Assembly: GCA_024401335.1 (NCBI GenBank)
Contig: JAKSLH010000003.1
Span: 168,121 to 232,120, forward strand
Direction of reading: 5' to 3'
From: Bacteroidales bacterium
GTDB lineage: Bacteria > Bacteroidota > Bacteroidia > Bacteroidales > Marinilabiliaceae
Length of the DNA: 64,000 nucleotides
Shown here: positions 1-7,543 of the stretch, in pieces
Position numbering within the stretch: the stretch's first letter is position 1
How the letters are laid out: each line of letters opens with the position of its first letter
The notes under the pieces: model-generated
What the model was told of the DNA's origin: nothing
The model's database searches: none
What the model saw: the letters and a program-made list of their open reading frames with translations, nothing else
Made by a program: the position numbers and the translations under genes

Positions 1-1623
1 AACCGCCTTATACAATACTCTCTTTATTTGCTTGACTAGCATAATGTCAGAAACTGCATTGTACAGAGTAAACGTGTAGTTATTAGTATCCTTATAGTTT
101 ATCTCGAAGGTAAATATCTTATTGTTGAATTTTAGCTCACCTTTTTTTATTTTATCATCGCCCGAAACCTCGTAGTCACAAACTGCAGTCAACCAAATGT
201 TTATATCAACCTTAGAATTGGAAACCAACGCAACTAGATTAGGGTTGGTCTTTACAAAATCAACGGAAGACTTTTGTGATACAAGATTGCCACTGGCTCT
301 AAGTTTCCATTTCCTTTCTTTTATGTACTCTTCAAAATTAGGTATCTTGCGTTCTCTTGCTTGATTTTCGACTTTTGTCAGGAAGGGAGACAATTCGTTT
401 TTGTAGCAATTATTGACAACCATGTCATCCCAAGGAGATGAGAATGGACAAAATATGCAACCTACACGAGGTTTGCCCACTCGATATGCCTCATTGATAG
501 GAAGATTATATTTAAGCAAATACAAGAATATCTCAGTCGTATTCCACCTTAGGATAGGCCTAGCATTGGTGACAAAAGAGTGTTTTACTCCCTTGCCTAT
601 TCGTTCATAAACAGAACGCTTTGCACTTTCTTCTGATCGTACACCCTCAAACGCTAAAACTTTTGCTTGCTTGTTCGTCTCAGGTTCCTTTAGCATTCTG
701 TACAATGGTGCTGTTTTCATTACCGAACAACACCAACGATGTTTATCACTAGGCGAACCTATTTTATCCCAATAATTCAAAACAGTCTCGTGATTTTTAG
801 CGAGGCTAAATTTGAGTGTAGGGAACAAATTGTGATAGTATTTCTGAACATCTTTGTATAGATTGAGTGACGATGGAAGTTCATAACCTGTATCAGAATA
901 TATAACTTGAAACGCATCTGGGGGCAGCGCACGAGTACATAGGTCAAGGACAACCTGACTGTCTTTGCCTCCTGAAAATGATGCTAAGAAATAATCAACT
1001 TTAGTGGTTTGAAGCACTTTCTTGCCTTGCTTCTCGGCTTCTATAAGAGGCATAATGTCGAAGCTGTCGCAGTCTTCTTTTACTATAGCCATCTTCTGCT
1101 TGGCTTTCTTCTCCTGTTTGGCTACAAGAGAATCAAAATCAACAGCATTCGCTGCATGTTTTTTGCTCATCTTGTTGGCCTTGCTATATGTATCGAAAGT
1201 ATCGCGAATGAACTCAATTGCCTCACTTTCGCAAAGGAACATAAACTCCTTTGTTTTCTCCAACATGGCATGAACATCAATAGGGGTTAGCGTCAGTTTC
1301 TCTTTGCCTGGCTGAAACACAATAGTTGCCTTATCGTAAATGTTTGCACCTTTGGCTTCAAATGCAAAATCACCACGATAGTAGTATTCTTTATTGATGG
1401 CCCACATCAGTGGTTCTTGGCATTCAGGGTATTGCCAACCGAGAGTATTAAGTCCTAAAAGATTTAGTTCTTCAGAAAATACAGGACGAGGAGAGATACT
1501 AAGTGTATCTTTCGTAACCAGTGAAGATAATAAAACTCCTCCTGTCTCCTTATCCCATGATATCTTGTGCATTAGTAGTCTATGCGAGTCTTTTTTGTTT
1601 CGGCGCCAGACTTCCAATGGCAT
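1..1623 (-). CDS. PAPS-reductase-family (DndC-like) protein, 3' end outside the window
   Basis: An open frame runs from an ATG at 1623 through 541 codons to the left edge without a stop, and an in-frame TAA lies just upstream of that ATG. The P-loop-like SGGKDS motif of ATP-pyrophosphatase/PAPS-reductase enzymes is at about residues 217-222, followed by the family's RWCC..K element (decoded from about 740-765) and a GCxxCP cysteine pair at residues 389 and 392. The N-terminal 200 residues begin MPLEVWRRNKK and have a charged AKQEKKAKQK stretch before the catalytic domain. Such enzymes activate a substrate with ATP, often for sulfur transfer; relatives outside sulfur assimilation include DndC of DNA phosphorothioation. 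No sulfate-assimilation genes are near, while defence-type genes follow, so a role in nucleic-acid modification or defence is my inference. Unusually, it is preceded by a long structured leader. Confidence 0.8.
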   Translation of the reverse strand, partial: MPLEVWRRNKKDSHRLLMHKISWDKETGGVLLSSLVTKDTLSISPRPVFSEELNLLGLNTLGWQYPECQEPLMWAINKEYYYRGDFAFEAKGANIYDKATIVFQPGKEKLTLTPIDVHAMLEKTKEFMFLCESEAIEFIRDTFDTYSKANKMSKKHAANAVDFDSLVAKQEKKAKQKMAIVKEDCDSFDIMPLIEAEKQGKKVLQTTKVDYFLASFSGGKDSQVVLDLCTRALPPDAFQVIYSDTGYELPSSLNLYKDVQKYYHNLFPTLKFSLAKNHETVLNYWDKIGSPSDKHRWCCSVMKTAPLYRMLKEPETNKQAKVLAFEGVRSEESAKRSVYERIGKGVKHSFVTNARPILRWNTTEIFLYLLKYNLPINEAYRVGKPRVGCIFCPFSSPWDDMVVNNCYKNELSPFLTKVENQARERKIPNFEEYIKERKWKLRASGNLVSQKSSVDFVKTNPNLVALVSNSKVDINIWLTAVCDYEVSGDDKIKKGELKFNNKIFTFEINYKDTNNYTFTLYNAVSDIMLVKQIKRVLYKAV

Positions 1624-1655
1624 ATTCAGTTATATACAGGACGCATAAAAACGAC

Positions 1656-1938
1656 AAACGTGGAAGTCCTACAAAACTCATTGTTATTGGAGGCCTACCA
1701 CAGCCCACGGAACCTAATGAGATAATCGGACAACCACGCTTTGAGAATATGCAATACTTCAAAAAGTGTGCTACAGGAATAATCCTATGGCACACCCCGA
1801 AGTGTGTACATAAACACCTCGTGGCGCCTACTTTCTGCATTGTTTCGGTTCCGTTCTGAAAAGTGGTAGTTTCCAACAAACCAAACAAGCGAATGTAAAC
1901 GCTTATGTTATTTATACGTACGTGCACAAAAAGAGCAC
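1656..1938 (-). ncRNA. Structured RNA / leader upstream of the PAPS-reductase-like gene
   Basis: The stretch between the putative promoter and the ATG at 1623 folds on the minus strand into nested stems that I could pair by eye. They are: 1741-1728 with 1669-1656 (twelve pairs with a symmetric 2x2 internal loop and one G-U pair); inside it 1721-1716 with 1682-1677; hairpin 1821-1814 with 1805-1798 (8 pairs); hairpin 1795-1766 (GTGTGC/GCACAC plus AGGA/TCCT); and 1840-1836 with 1753-1749, which would enclose the last two. The G-U pair favours the minus strand as the RNA. It may be a cis-regulatory leader or an independent RNA acting with the protein. It matches no family I can name. Confidence 0.5.
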
Positions 1939-1944
1939 ATAAGG

Positions 1945-1952
1945 CAAAGATA
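1945..1952 (-). promoter_or_regulatory. Putative -7 box for the structured RNA and PAPS-reductase-like gene
   Basis: The minus strand reads TATCTTTG, an exact match to the Bacteroidota -7 consensus TAnnTTTG. The -33 element is weak (CTTG about 22 bp upstream). Transcription would start near 1938 and give a leader of about 315 nt. Confidence 0.45.
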
Positions 1953-2083
1953 TGCCAAAAAGAGCAGAAAAGGGCAAGGAAATGTGTTAAATGTGAGGAG
2001 GAGGTGGGTAGAAGACTGGAAGAGAAGGTGATGCTGGAGGTGATATGGATGTTCGGAATATGTTTCGCATCATTTTAAGCAGG

Positions 2084-2130
2084 GTAAAAAAAGAATGGTT
2101 GGTCAATCATGCTACTTATGACTGCCAACC
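2084..2130 (-). terminator. Rho-independent terminator of rloAB
   Basis: On the minus strand a hairpin at 2130-2097 (GGTTGG/CCAACC extended by AGTCAT/ATGATT with one bulge) is followed by ATTC and a run of seven T. It lies directly after the rloB stop codon and separates this operon from the next transcript. Confidence 0.8.
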
Positions 2131-2138
2131 AAGCATTA

Positions 2139-2735
2139 TTATTTACTCTTCAGTTCTTCTATTGCTTTATACACATTGGTGTATGACTGATTTTCTTGCA
2201 TGCCTATCTCCTTGGCACGAGTGATGGCATCATTTTGTTTCTCATCACCGGTCATCTGTATGACCCAATCTGGCTTGGAAAGAAAACGTTCATGTTTTTC
2301 ATAGTTACGAATATAGCTAGACAACTCCCTTTCTGCCTCTTTGCTTGTCGTGAAAAATTTAGCAGTCTTTCTGAAATGCAAAAGGAACCAATATTCTATC
2401 GAAGGCAAACTGTCACATATAAGGACATCAGGCTTGTTGCCATATTTACGCTTGAGTTCTTCAAGTTTTTTCTTCTCAGCAGCATCCCAATTCGTGACAT
2501 CAGCATCAAATATGCAGATGGCACGTCCACCTTCGTCGAGCACTTGCCTAATACGCTGTTCGATATAGTATATGTTTTCATTGCCGAAAAAACGTGGACG
2601 TATTTTCAGGCGATATCCAAACAAATTCTTGAGATGCTCGAAATAGTACTGTTCGGTTATTCCCGCTCCAATGATAGTCGGGATTGCCTCAAGGGTGTTT
2701 TTCGTGTTGGTATTACGTACATTCTTCCTTGCCAT
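2139..2735 (-). CDS. rloB: RloB-like TOPRIM-fold protein (AbiLii-type)
   Basis: This is a 198-aa protein with the layout of the RloB family. GAGITE at residues 23-28 supplies the conserved TOPRIM-type glutamate, FDAD at 76-79 the acidic DxD pair, and SLPSIEYWFLLHF at 109-121 the family's hallmark aromatic stretch. RloB is thought to be a nuclease-like effector working with the RloA ATPase; the pair is related to the phage abortive-infection system AbiL. It starts 8 bp after the rloA stop and ends just before a strong terminator, so the two genes form a closed operon. The identification rests on motifs and on the partner gene; the target is unknown. Confidence 0.85.
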   Translation of the reverse strand: MARKNVRNTNTKNTLEAIPTIIGAGITEQYYFEHLKNLFGYRLKIRPRFFGNENIYYIEQRIRQVLDEGGRAICIFDADVTNWDAAEKKKLEELKRKYGNKPDVLICDSLPSIEYWFLLHFRKTAKFFTTSKEAERELSSYIRNYEKHERFLSKPDWVIQMTGDEKQNDAITRAKEIGMQENQSYTNVYKAIEELKSK

Positions 2736-2743
2736 AACTCTTG

Positions 2744-3961
2744 CTATTTGATATTAGGCAATGCTCCGAAACGTCCATTGCGATATGCCTTTTGAATAGA
2801 CGCCAACTTGTTGAGACCACGGAACTCAACCAGAGAGAAAAGAGAAGAATGGCCCGTCTCGTCTTTCTCTGTAAACCAGACACTATCCTTACGGATGAGA
2901 TCATCGGTTGTGTTAAGCAATGGATCGTAATGAGATGTGATGAGCATCTGCGAATGATTGTCAGTCTCACGAAGAAACTTTTCGATTATGAACTCAACCA
3001 ACGACGGGTGTAGCGACGCCTCTATCTCATCAATCATAAGGAATGCCTGCTGCTTAATGGCAGTATAAACCGCGGCCTCTATGCCAAATGTCCTCTTAGT
3101 ACCATCTGATTGATCACTCTCCTGCATCGTGTACTTTTCCTCACCACGCGCATTACGCACAGTATGCTCAAAGAGTGTTTCCCAAGTGTCAATGGACTTT
3201 GTACTGGCATACTCTGACACCTTATTGCTTCGCAATCCTGTTATATTAAAGTCTGCGCGATGGATAAAATCCAAAAGATATGTCTTGGCTGCATCATCCT
3301 TGCGCATCATATTGTTTGCATAGTCAAACATGTGAGTAGCAGGCGATATGACTGGAAGGTATGAATTGCGCATCCATTCGCGAGCCTCATCAATTTGAGG
3401 TATTGAAATATTGACCTGATTGCGAGCTGCAAAAAAAGACATATTTGACAAGCACTTGAGGGAAATTTCCTCTTGTGCTGCTGCGCTTATCTTGACAACC
3501 TTAGTGTTGAATGACAGAACAGACTGGCTATTTTCTAGTTTGCGCTCAAACAACAAAGTAGGTTGAACGCTATTATATATGAACAGTCTTTCTTTAAGAA
3601 CTGTCTTGGAAGTCAACTTGAGCTGGTACCAATATCTGACTTCACCAACAAAAAACTTTAGACTAAAATCTGTTGGTTCGTTAGGAGTGTTAGCATCAAG
3701 GCGGAAAGGAATCGCACCTGTTGGCTCATCTATGTCATCGGCCTTGTTGAACCAAAAGCTGTTGAGGAATTCAAACGCACGTAACAAGTTGGACTTGCCA
3801 GAAGCATTAGCGCCATATACCATTGCGAAACGCAAAAGGCGAGTCTTGCCAATTGTTACGACTTGATAAGCTTCGTTTATAGTGTCCTTGGTGGCTTCAA
3901 AACTGAATGTTATTTCATCACGGAAGGAAAGATAATTCCTTACCTTCAATTCCTGTATCAT
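2744..3961 (-). CDS. rloA: RloA-like AAA/ABC-type ATPase (AbiLi-type)
   Basis: This is a 405-aa ATPase of the OLD/SMC-like AAA class that begins MIQELKVRNYLSFRDE, a start typical of such proteins. The Walker A motif GANASGKS is at residues 50-57, a signature-like SDGTKR at about 290 and Walker B LMIDEIE at about 315, followed by a LHP histidine and a C-terminal switch segment (TSHYDPLL). It is the first gene of a two-gene operon with rloB, 8 bp apart. RloA/RloB pairs occur at restriction loci and resemble the AbiL exclusion system, in which the ATPase probably senses infection and the TOPRIM partner acts. That functional model is inference. Confidence 0.85.
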   Translation of the reverse strand: MIQELKVRNYLSFRDEITFSFEATKDTINEAYQVVTIGKTRLLRFAMVYGANASGKSNLLRAFEFLNSFWFNKADDIDEPTGAIPFRLDANTPNEPTDFSLKFFVGEVRYWYQLKLTSKTVLKERLFIYNSVQPTLLFERKLENSQSVLSFNTKVVKISAAAQEEISLKCLSNMSFFAARNQVNISIPQIDEAREWMRNSYLPVISPATHMFDYANNMMRKDDAAKTYLLDFIHRADFNITGLRSNKVSEYASTKSIDTWETLFEHTVRNARGEEKYTMQESDQSDGTKRTFGIEAAVYTAIKQQAFLMIDEIEASLHPSLVEFIIEKFLRETDNHSQMLITSHYDPLLNTTDDLIRKDSVWFTEKDETGHSSLFSLVEFRGLNKLASIQKAYRNGRFGALPNIK

Positions 3962-3983
3962 GCTATTCTATTTTTAATTGTTG

Positions 3984-3991
3984 CAAATATA
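3984..3991 (-). promoter_or_regulatory. -7 box of the rloAB promoter
   Basis: The minus strand reads TATATTTG, matching TAnnTTTG. Transcription would start near 3977, about 15 nt before the rloA ATG. I see no good -33 TTTG. Confidence 0.5.
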
Positions 3992-4226
3992 GTGATTGTT
4001 ACGCAATGAAAGAATAAAAGGTTTATAATTTCTGCTTCTATTTGCCAAATTGGCAGAATATATAACAATTCTGAAAATAAAAGTATGCAATATTGTGCCA
4101 TTATGACCGATTTTATAGTATGTCTTCACATACGATAAAATATGGCAATCGAAATGGCGTTCAAACATACAAGTGTAATATATTACTGAATCCGTATCCA
4201 ACTACAAAAAATAACGAGAAAATTTC

Positions 4227-4287
4227 ACCACGCAATTTGACCTATAGAGAGATACCTATATCAAAATACCACGCAAATTGACCTATA
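4227..4287. repeat. Two 20-bp direct repeats, 41 bp apart, upstream of rloA
   Basis: Positions 4227-4246 and 4268-4287 carry the same 20-mer, ACCACGCAAWTTGACCTATA, with a single T/A difference. A partial third GACCTATA-like unit (GATACCTATA, 4251-4260) lies between them. They sit in the 384-bp gap between the rloA promoter and the end of the phosphoesterase gene, which otherwise holds no gene. They could be operators, an att-like footprint or remnants of an element. Confidence 0.6.
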
Positions 4288-4345
4288 CGCCCAATCTTAT
4301 ATGAAAAATCAATAACAATATATTATGCTATTCCTTGATTTGCTA

Positions 4346-5113
4346 TCAATGATTTAAATCTATGTATTTACCATGGTCGAAGCTGGTGTGCTCGTTATGT
4401 AATACATACCCCAACTGATTGGACACGCATAAGGTCTTACCAATGACTTTGTCCACGTTGTAATGAGAGTGGCCGAAGATCCAGAAGTCGATATCTGACT
4501 CCTTGATATAATCTTTCAATTCTATCGTAAAAGCACCATTGGCAAGACTTCCCTCAAACTTCGGACATTGCATCAGGAAAGAGGGTACATGATGTGTGAC
4601 GACAATCTTGTTCTCGGCAGTAGTCTCTTGAACAGACTTCTTGATGAACTCCAGACATCGTCTATGTTCACGATTGAAATCGGCGAAGGTGAGTAGTTCG
4701 CCATTGCACAGAATCCTGCGGAAGTCGCTTATAACTTGTTCTGTGTAGTAGGCTTCACGAAGAGGTATCTCTGACCACAGAGTAGAAATAATGAAGTCTG
4801 TGTCCTCAATTCGTACTACTGCATTATAGTAGCTATGCACATTGTGACGTATCTCAAGACAGTAGCCATCCTTGAGTGTTGCAATGTCGAAATATTTGTA
4901 GAACTCATGGTTGCCCATGCAGCAGATGACTTGCTTGTAATTATCAGATGCCCAATCCCAGAAAGGGTGCTTGGTGTAATTCTCATCGCCTAAGTAACCG
5001 ATGTCACCAGCCAAAACCAGCACATCGCCTGTTACCTTGAGAGGATTTCCCTTGAGGTACCTCCAGTTGTCGTCAAACTCAAGATGGAGGTCGGATGCGT
5101 ACTGGATTTTCAT
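4346..5113 (-). CDS. Calcineurin-like metallophosphoesterase
   Basis: This 255-aa protein carries the full set of two-metal phosphoesterase motifs: SDLHLEF at residues 7-13, a GD at about 37 (LAGDIGYLGD), GNHEF at about 67-71, THH at about 171 and GHSH at about 215. It has no signal peptide, so it is cytoplasmic. Family members cleave phosphodiesters or phosphomonoesters in nucleotides, RNA or proteins; the substrate here cannot be read from sequence. Its ATG overlaps the stop of the nucleotidyltransferase gene by 4 bp (ATGA), which implies translational coupling. It may reverse or process the product of that neighbour (inference). Confidence 0.85.
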   Translation of the reverse strand: MKIQYASDLHLEFDDNWRYLKGNPLKVTGDVLVLAGDIGYLGDENYTKHPFWDWASDNYKQVICCMGNHEFYKYFDIATLKDGYCLEIRHNVHSYYNAVVRIEDTDFIISTLWSEIPLREAYYTEQVISDFRRILCNGELLTFADFNREHRRCLEFIKKSVQETTAENKIVVTHHVPSFLMQCPKFEGSLANGAFTIELKDYIKESDIDFWIFGHSHYNVDKVIGKTLCVSNQLGYVLHNEHTSFDHGKYIDLNH

Positions 5114-5892
5114 GAGCGTGGAATAAACAGGTCGTTGAGTTGATCTAACAATGCCTCAATAAAGTCTTCGCTTTGTTCGAGTGATTTTGCTAAAGGAGAA
5201 GCAAGTTCATCCCAGTCATTTCTAACTGCTGTAACGAAATCTTTAATGCATCCAACAATGGATGTAGGTGCTGATATGATTTCATCTGGAGATAACAGGA
5301 CTACATTCTTCAGTACGTCTGATCGGTGCTTCTTGATATCCTTTGTGTTGACATGTTTGCCATTATCCTTGTCTTGCAACAAGTTAAGGTATGCACGTGC
5401 TTTCAAAGCGATAAGTGCAACTGAGTCAGCGTGACGAATGCCATCCGTCAGTCGACTATGCTCAATGGTGAAATGATAATAGTCATCGTCCAAAATGATT
5501 GCACTTAGACTTGAAACGTCTTCTCCCACAGGTAGGGGCTCAATGACTAATCCCTTTGGTACGCCTAACACATTAGGGTGTCGTGATAGCAATTCTATCA
5601 TTTCCGGATAGCCAGGTTTGCCATCCACAAATCGGTAGAGTTCGTATTTGGCTGTTCCTTCTTTTGAATGGCACTTCTCTGGACGATAACCGGCTTCTCG
5701 AATGAACTGCCAGAATCGTTCACCATATTCAGGACTCATCTTTTCGACGATGACAATCATGTCTATGTCATGTGTTGCACGTGGCTTTACCGCTGTACCA
5801 GTCATTGTAATATCACAAGCTGTTCCACCAATGATTACATAGTTATCCGAGTATGCCTCGAATGCTTCCTTGAATTTATCTAATCCTTCCAT
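5110..5892 (-). CDS. Nucleotidyltransferase-fold protein, AbiEii-like
   Basis: This 260-aa protein has a minimal nucleotidyltransferase core. IIGGTACDI at residues 20-28 gives the GG motif and DID at 42-44 the metal-binding aspartates; an acidic MIELLSR strand further on may give the third. This is the arrangement of MNT and AbiEii-type enzymes, which transfer nucleotides to proteins or RNA and are the toxins of type IV AbiE systems. The gene overlaps the upstream winged-helix gene by 13 bp and the downstream phosphoesterase gene by 4 bp. By analogy with AbiE the winged-helix protein would be the antitoxin and repressor. The third gene is not part of classical AbiE. Confidence 0.75.
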   Translation of the reverse strand: MEGLDKFKEAFEAYSDNYVIIGGTACDITMTGTAVKPRATHDIDMIVIVEKMSPEYGERFWQFIREAGYRPEKCHSKEGTAKYELYRFVDGKPGYPEMIELLSRHPNVLGVPKGLVIEPLPVGEDVSSLSAIILDDDYYHFTIEHSRLTDGIRHADSVALIALKARAYLNLLQDKDNGKHVNTKDIKKHRSDVLKNVVLLSPDEIISAPTSIVGCIKDFVTAVRNDWDELASPLAKSLEQSEDFIEALLDQLNDLFIPRS

Positions 5893-6842
5893 TCTATTTC
5901 ATTTATTACTCTTAATACTTCACCCTCCACTCTGGCATCAGTGTCTTCTCGTAAGCTGATTACGAGAGATAATTTATCAACCCATTCTGAGGCTGTTTGA
6001 GGAGAAGACACCACAGGGTATTTCCATACCTCAATCATAACTCTTCCGTCAAACTCGTTCATGTTGAGTAGAGCCTTATTATCAATCAGCCTTTGTAACT
6101 CTTTCTTGTTCATCATAATCATCCTGTTGTTGTCAGGGTTGAGCCAACTATAATGGGCTAGGGCATTGATACTGCAGTTGGTATAATCTACATCCGAGTT
6201 TAACGCATCGCAGTAGAGTCGTTTCTCGACTGGATCGACCAGATATTCCTGAGCTTTGTCCCATAGTTCACGTCCTTTGGCAAGGAAATGAATAACCTTA
6301 CTTTTGGCTCCATTGGAAATCTTCTCGCATAAGTTTAGGTCTTCCAGACATGTGAGTCCTAATGTTATGCTTTCGTACGAATATGGCAGTTTGTCGGTCA
6401 TCTCTCTTGCGGATAACCCTTCAAGACTTTCAACCTGAAGATGATATAATAATGTGTATTGGGCCACGAGTGATAATCGCTTAGCAGGACGAGTCTTTCG
6501 CATTCTCTCGTTGGCTACTAATGTGGGTAAGAATACGAATTTGTCACCCATAACAAAATAAACCCCTTTGTCTATGAGTCTTTGCCGTTCGTAGGAAGGA
6601 CCTGATGAAAGTATAAAAACTACTGGCAATCCGAATATCGTCTGCATTCGTTCCGCTGTGATAGCACATTCGCGAGGTGTTGGGTTATTCTTCTTCGGCT
6701 CTAAGAAAAGCAGAGGCATTCCATGGAATTCACCATCATAAAAAGAGAACGTCAGCGATTCTCCAATATTAATGCCCTTCAACTGCGATTTTGTACGCTG
6801 TTGAAGAGATATGCTTCTTCCTAATATGTTCAGTTCTTTCAT
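5880..6842 (-). CDS. MarR-like winged-helix protein, AbiEi-like partner
   Basis: This is a 320-aa protein. The first 110 residues form an alpha/beta domain ending in a YERQRLIDKGVYFVMGDKFVFLP segment that I associate with a group of MarR-annotated regulators. The middle, about residues 125-215, reads as a winged helix (GLSAREMTDKLPYSYESI, then a KSKVIHFL wing). The C-terminal 100 residues are of unknown type. It is the first gene of a three-gene operon with overlapping ends. The combination of a winged-helix protein with an AbiEii-like nucleotidyltransferase suggests antitoxin and autoregulator, but I cannot prove family membership. The -7 region just upstream (6893-6886, CATATTTG) is one base off the consensus. 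Confidence 0.7.
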   Translation of the reverse strand: MKELNILGRSISLQQRTKSQLKGINIGESLTFSFYDGEFHGMPLLFLEPKKNNPTPRECAITAERMQTIFGLPVVFILSSGPSYERQRLIDKGVYFVMGDKFVFLPTLVANERMRKTRPAKRLSLVAQYTLLYHLQVESLEGLSAREMTDKLPYSYESITLGLTCLEDLNLCEKISNGAKSKVIHFLAKGRELWDKAQEYLVDPVEKRLYCDALNSDVDYTNCSINALAHYSWLNPDNNRMIMMNKKELQRLIDNKALLNMNEFDGRVMIEVWKYPVVSSPQTASEWVDKLSLVISLREDTDARVEGEVLRVINEIEWKD

Positions 6843-7239
6843 CTGAATAAAACTTGCTATATTTTAATTATGTATTAAAACGATGCAAATATGGTATAAA
6901 TAATTCAATAATCAGCGAGTTGTACTATTTTTTTAAAGATAGTGCTGCGACAAATCCAAGGAGCCGACAGCACCATGTTGTCATCTTGCTGTTGCTTTTT
7001 ACACTGCCTTTTGATGTTTCCAACAAAAACAGCAAACTTTTTCCCATAATCGAACTGCTCTTTATCTCATTAAATCTCCACAATGTTATCCCAATATTTC
7101 ATCTCACAAAATGAAGATTCAAGATAGAAGTGCAATTTTCCGCAGCGAGATTTCATGATAAATCCCTGCGGTGGTGTTGCCTAGCGGCAGGAGGTGCAAA
7201 ACCTCCTGAGAGCGATGTGGAGTGAGTAAACAAACAATG

Positions 7240-7313
7240 CAAAAATAACAAAGGGAGGCCGTTGCCTCCCAAAGATTAATTATTTTTGTTTTGTGATGTA
7301 CAAACAATTAACC
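7240..7313 (-). ncRNA. Candidate small RNA with promoter and terminator
   Basis: A textbook Bacteroidota promoter on the minus strand (7350-7320) is followed within about 70 nt by a terminator: stem 7270-7264 with 7259-7253 (GGGAGGC/GCCTCCC) and then a T-rich tail. Between them the RNA can fold into a long AT-rich stem (GGTTAATT with AATTAATC). No start codon with a plausible reading frame lies inside. The ends are estimates. Confidence 0.4.
7253..7270 (-). terminator. Terminator of the candidate small RNA
   Basis: The 7-bp stem GGGAGGC/GCCTCCC with a 4-nt loop is followed on the minus strand by TTTGTTATTTTT. The plus strand is also T-rich on the other side, so it could work both ways. Confidence 0.55.
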
Positions 7314-7319
7314 TCTCAG

Positions 7320-7350
7320 CAAAGATATACCATTTTTGCTTGTTTGCAAA
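7320..7350 (-). promoter_or_regulatory. Promoter of the candidate small RNA
   Basis: On the minus strand TTTG (7350-7347) and TATCTTTG (7327-7320) are separated by 19 bp, a full match to the Bacteroidota consensus. Confidence 0.6.
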
Positions 7351-7485
7351 AGGGTATGAAGAAGAAGGATATCGCGTCACCAGGATGATGCAGCCCGCCG
7401 AATAACTATATCTTTTTTCTTATAATCAACTCTATCCGCCTCTTCCCATCTCCACTGTTCCACAAAAATATCTTTGCTGTCAATA

Positions 7486-7517
7486 TTTGAAAATGTCGAA
7501 CATTCGCACTATCTTTG
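7486..7517 (+). promoter_or_regulatory. Promoter of the 178-aa gene
   Basis: TTTG at 7486-7489 and TATCTTTG at 7510-7517 are 20 bp apart, a full consensus match. The predicted start near 7524 leaves a leader of about 20 nt before the ATG at 7544. Confidence 0.65.
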
Positions 7518-7543
7518 CCCTATGATAAAGCATACCTAAGGCA

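Larger units (their letters stand above)
6843..7543. other. 700-bp stretch without a convincing protein gene
   Basis: This separates the defence-type genes from the plus-strand genes that follow. It holds a candidate small RNA (minus, about 7240-7313), two further hairpins (7188-7208, CAGGAGGT/ACCTCCTG; and 7141-7170, CGCAG and GATTT arms), and the promoter of the next gene. A 40-codon minus frame at 7047-6925 starts with ATG but has no clear promoter and matches nothing I know. No tRNA or att-like site was found. Confidence 0.5.

Noticed and set aside
1521-1859. 112-codon plus frame across the same leader
   Set aside because: It lies opposite the gene start and the RNA stems; palindromic stems keep both strands open, and no promoter is seen.
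1580-1927. 115-codon minus frame upstream of the PAPS-reductase-like gene
   Set aside because: It overlaps the start of that gene in another frame, has a cysteine-rich improbable composition, and coincides with the structured RNA, which explains the sequence better.
4227-4287. Direct repeats as a CRISPR remnant
   Set aside because: Only two 20-bp copies with a 21-bp interval that itself resembles the repeat; there are no cas genes and no further units.
6925-7047. 40-codon minus ORF (ATG at 7047) before the winged-helix gene
   Set aside because: It has an ATG and protein-like ends, but no promoter, no family and no repeat of the pattern; too weak to list as a gene.
7119-7307. 62-codon minus frame over the candidate small RNA
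   Set aside because: It starts with TTG, runs through a terminator hairpin and has a random-looking composition.
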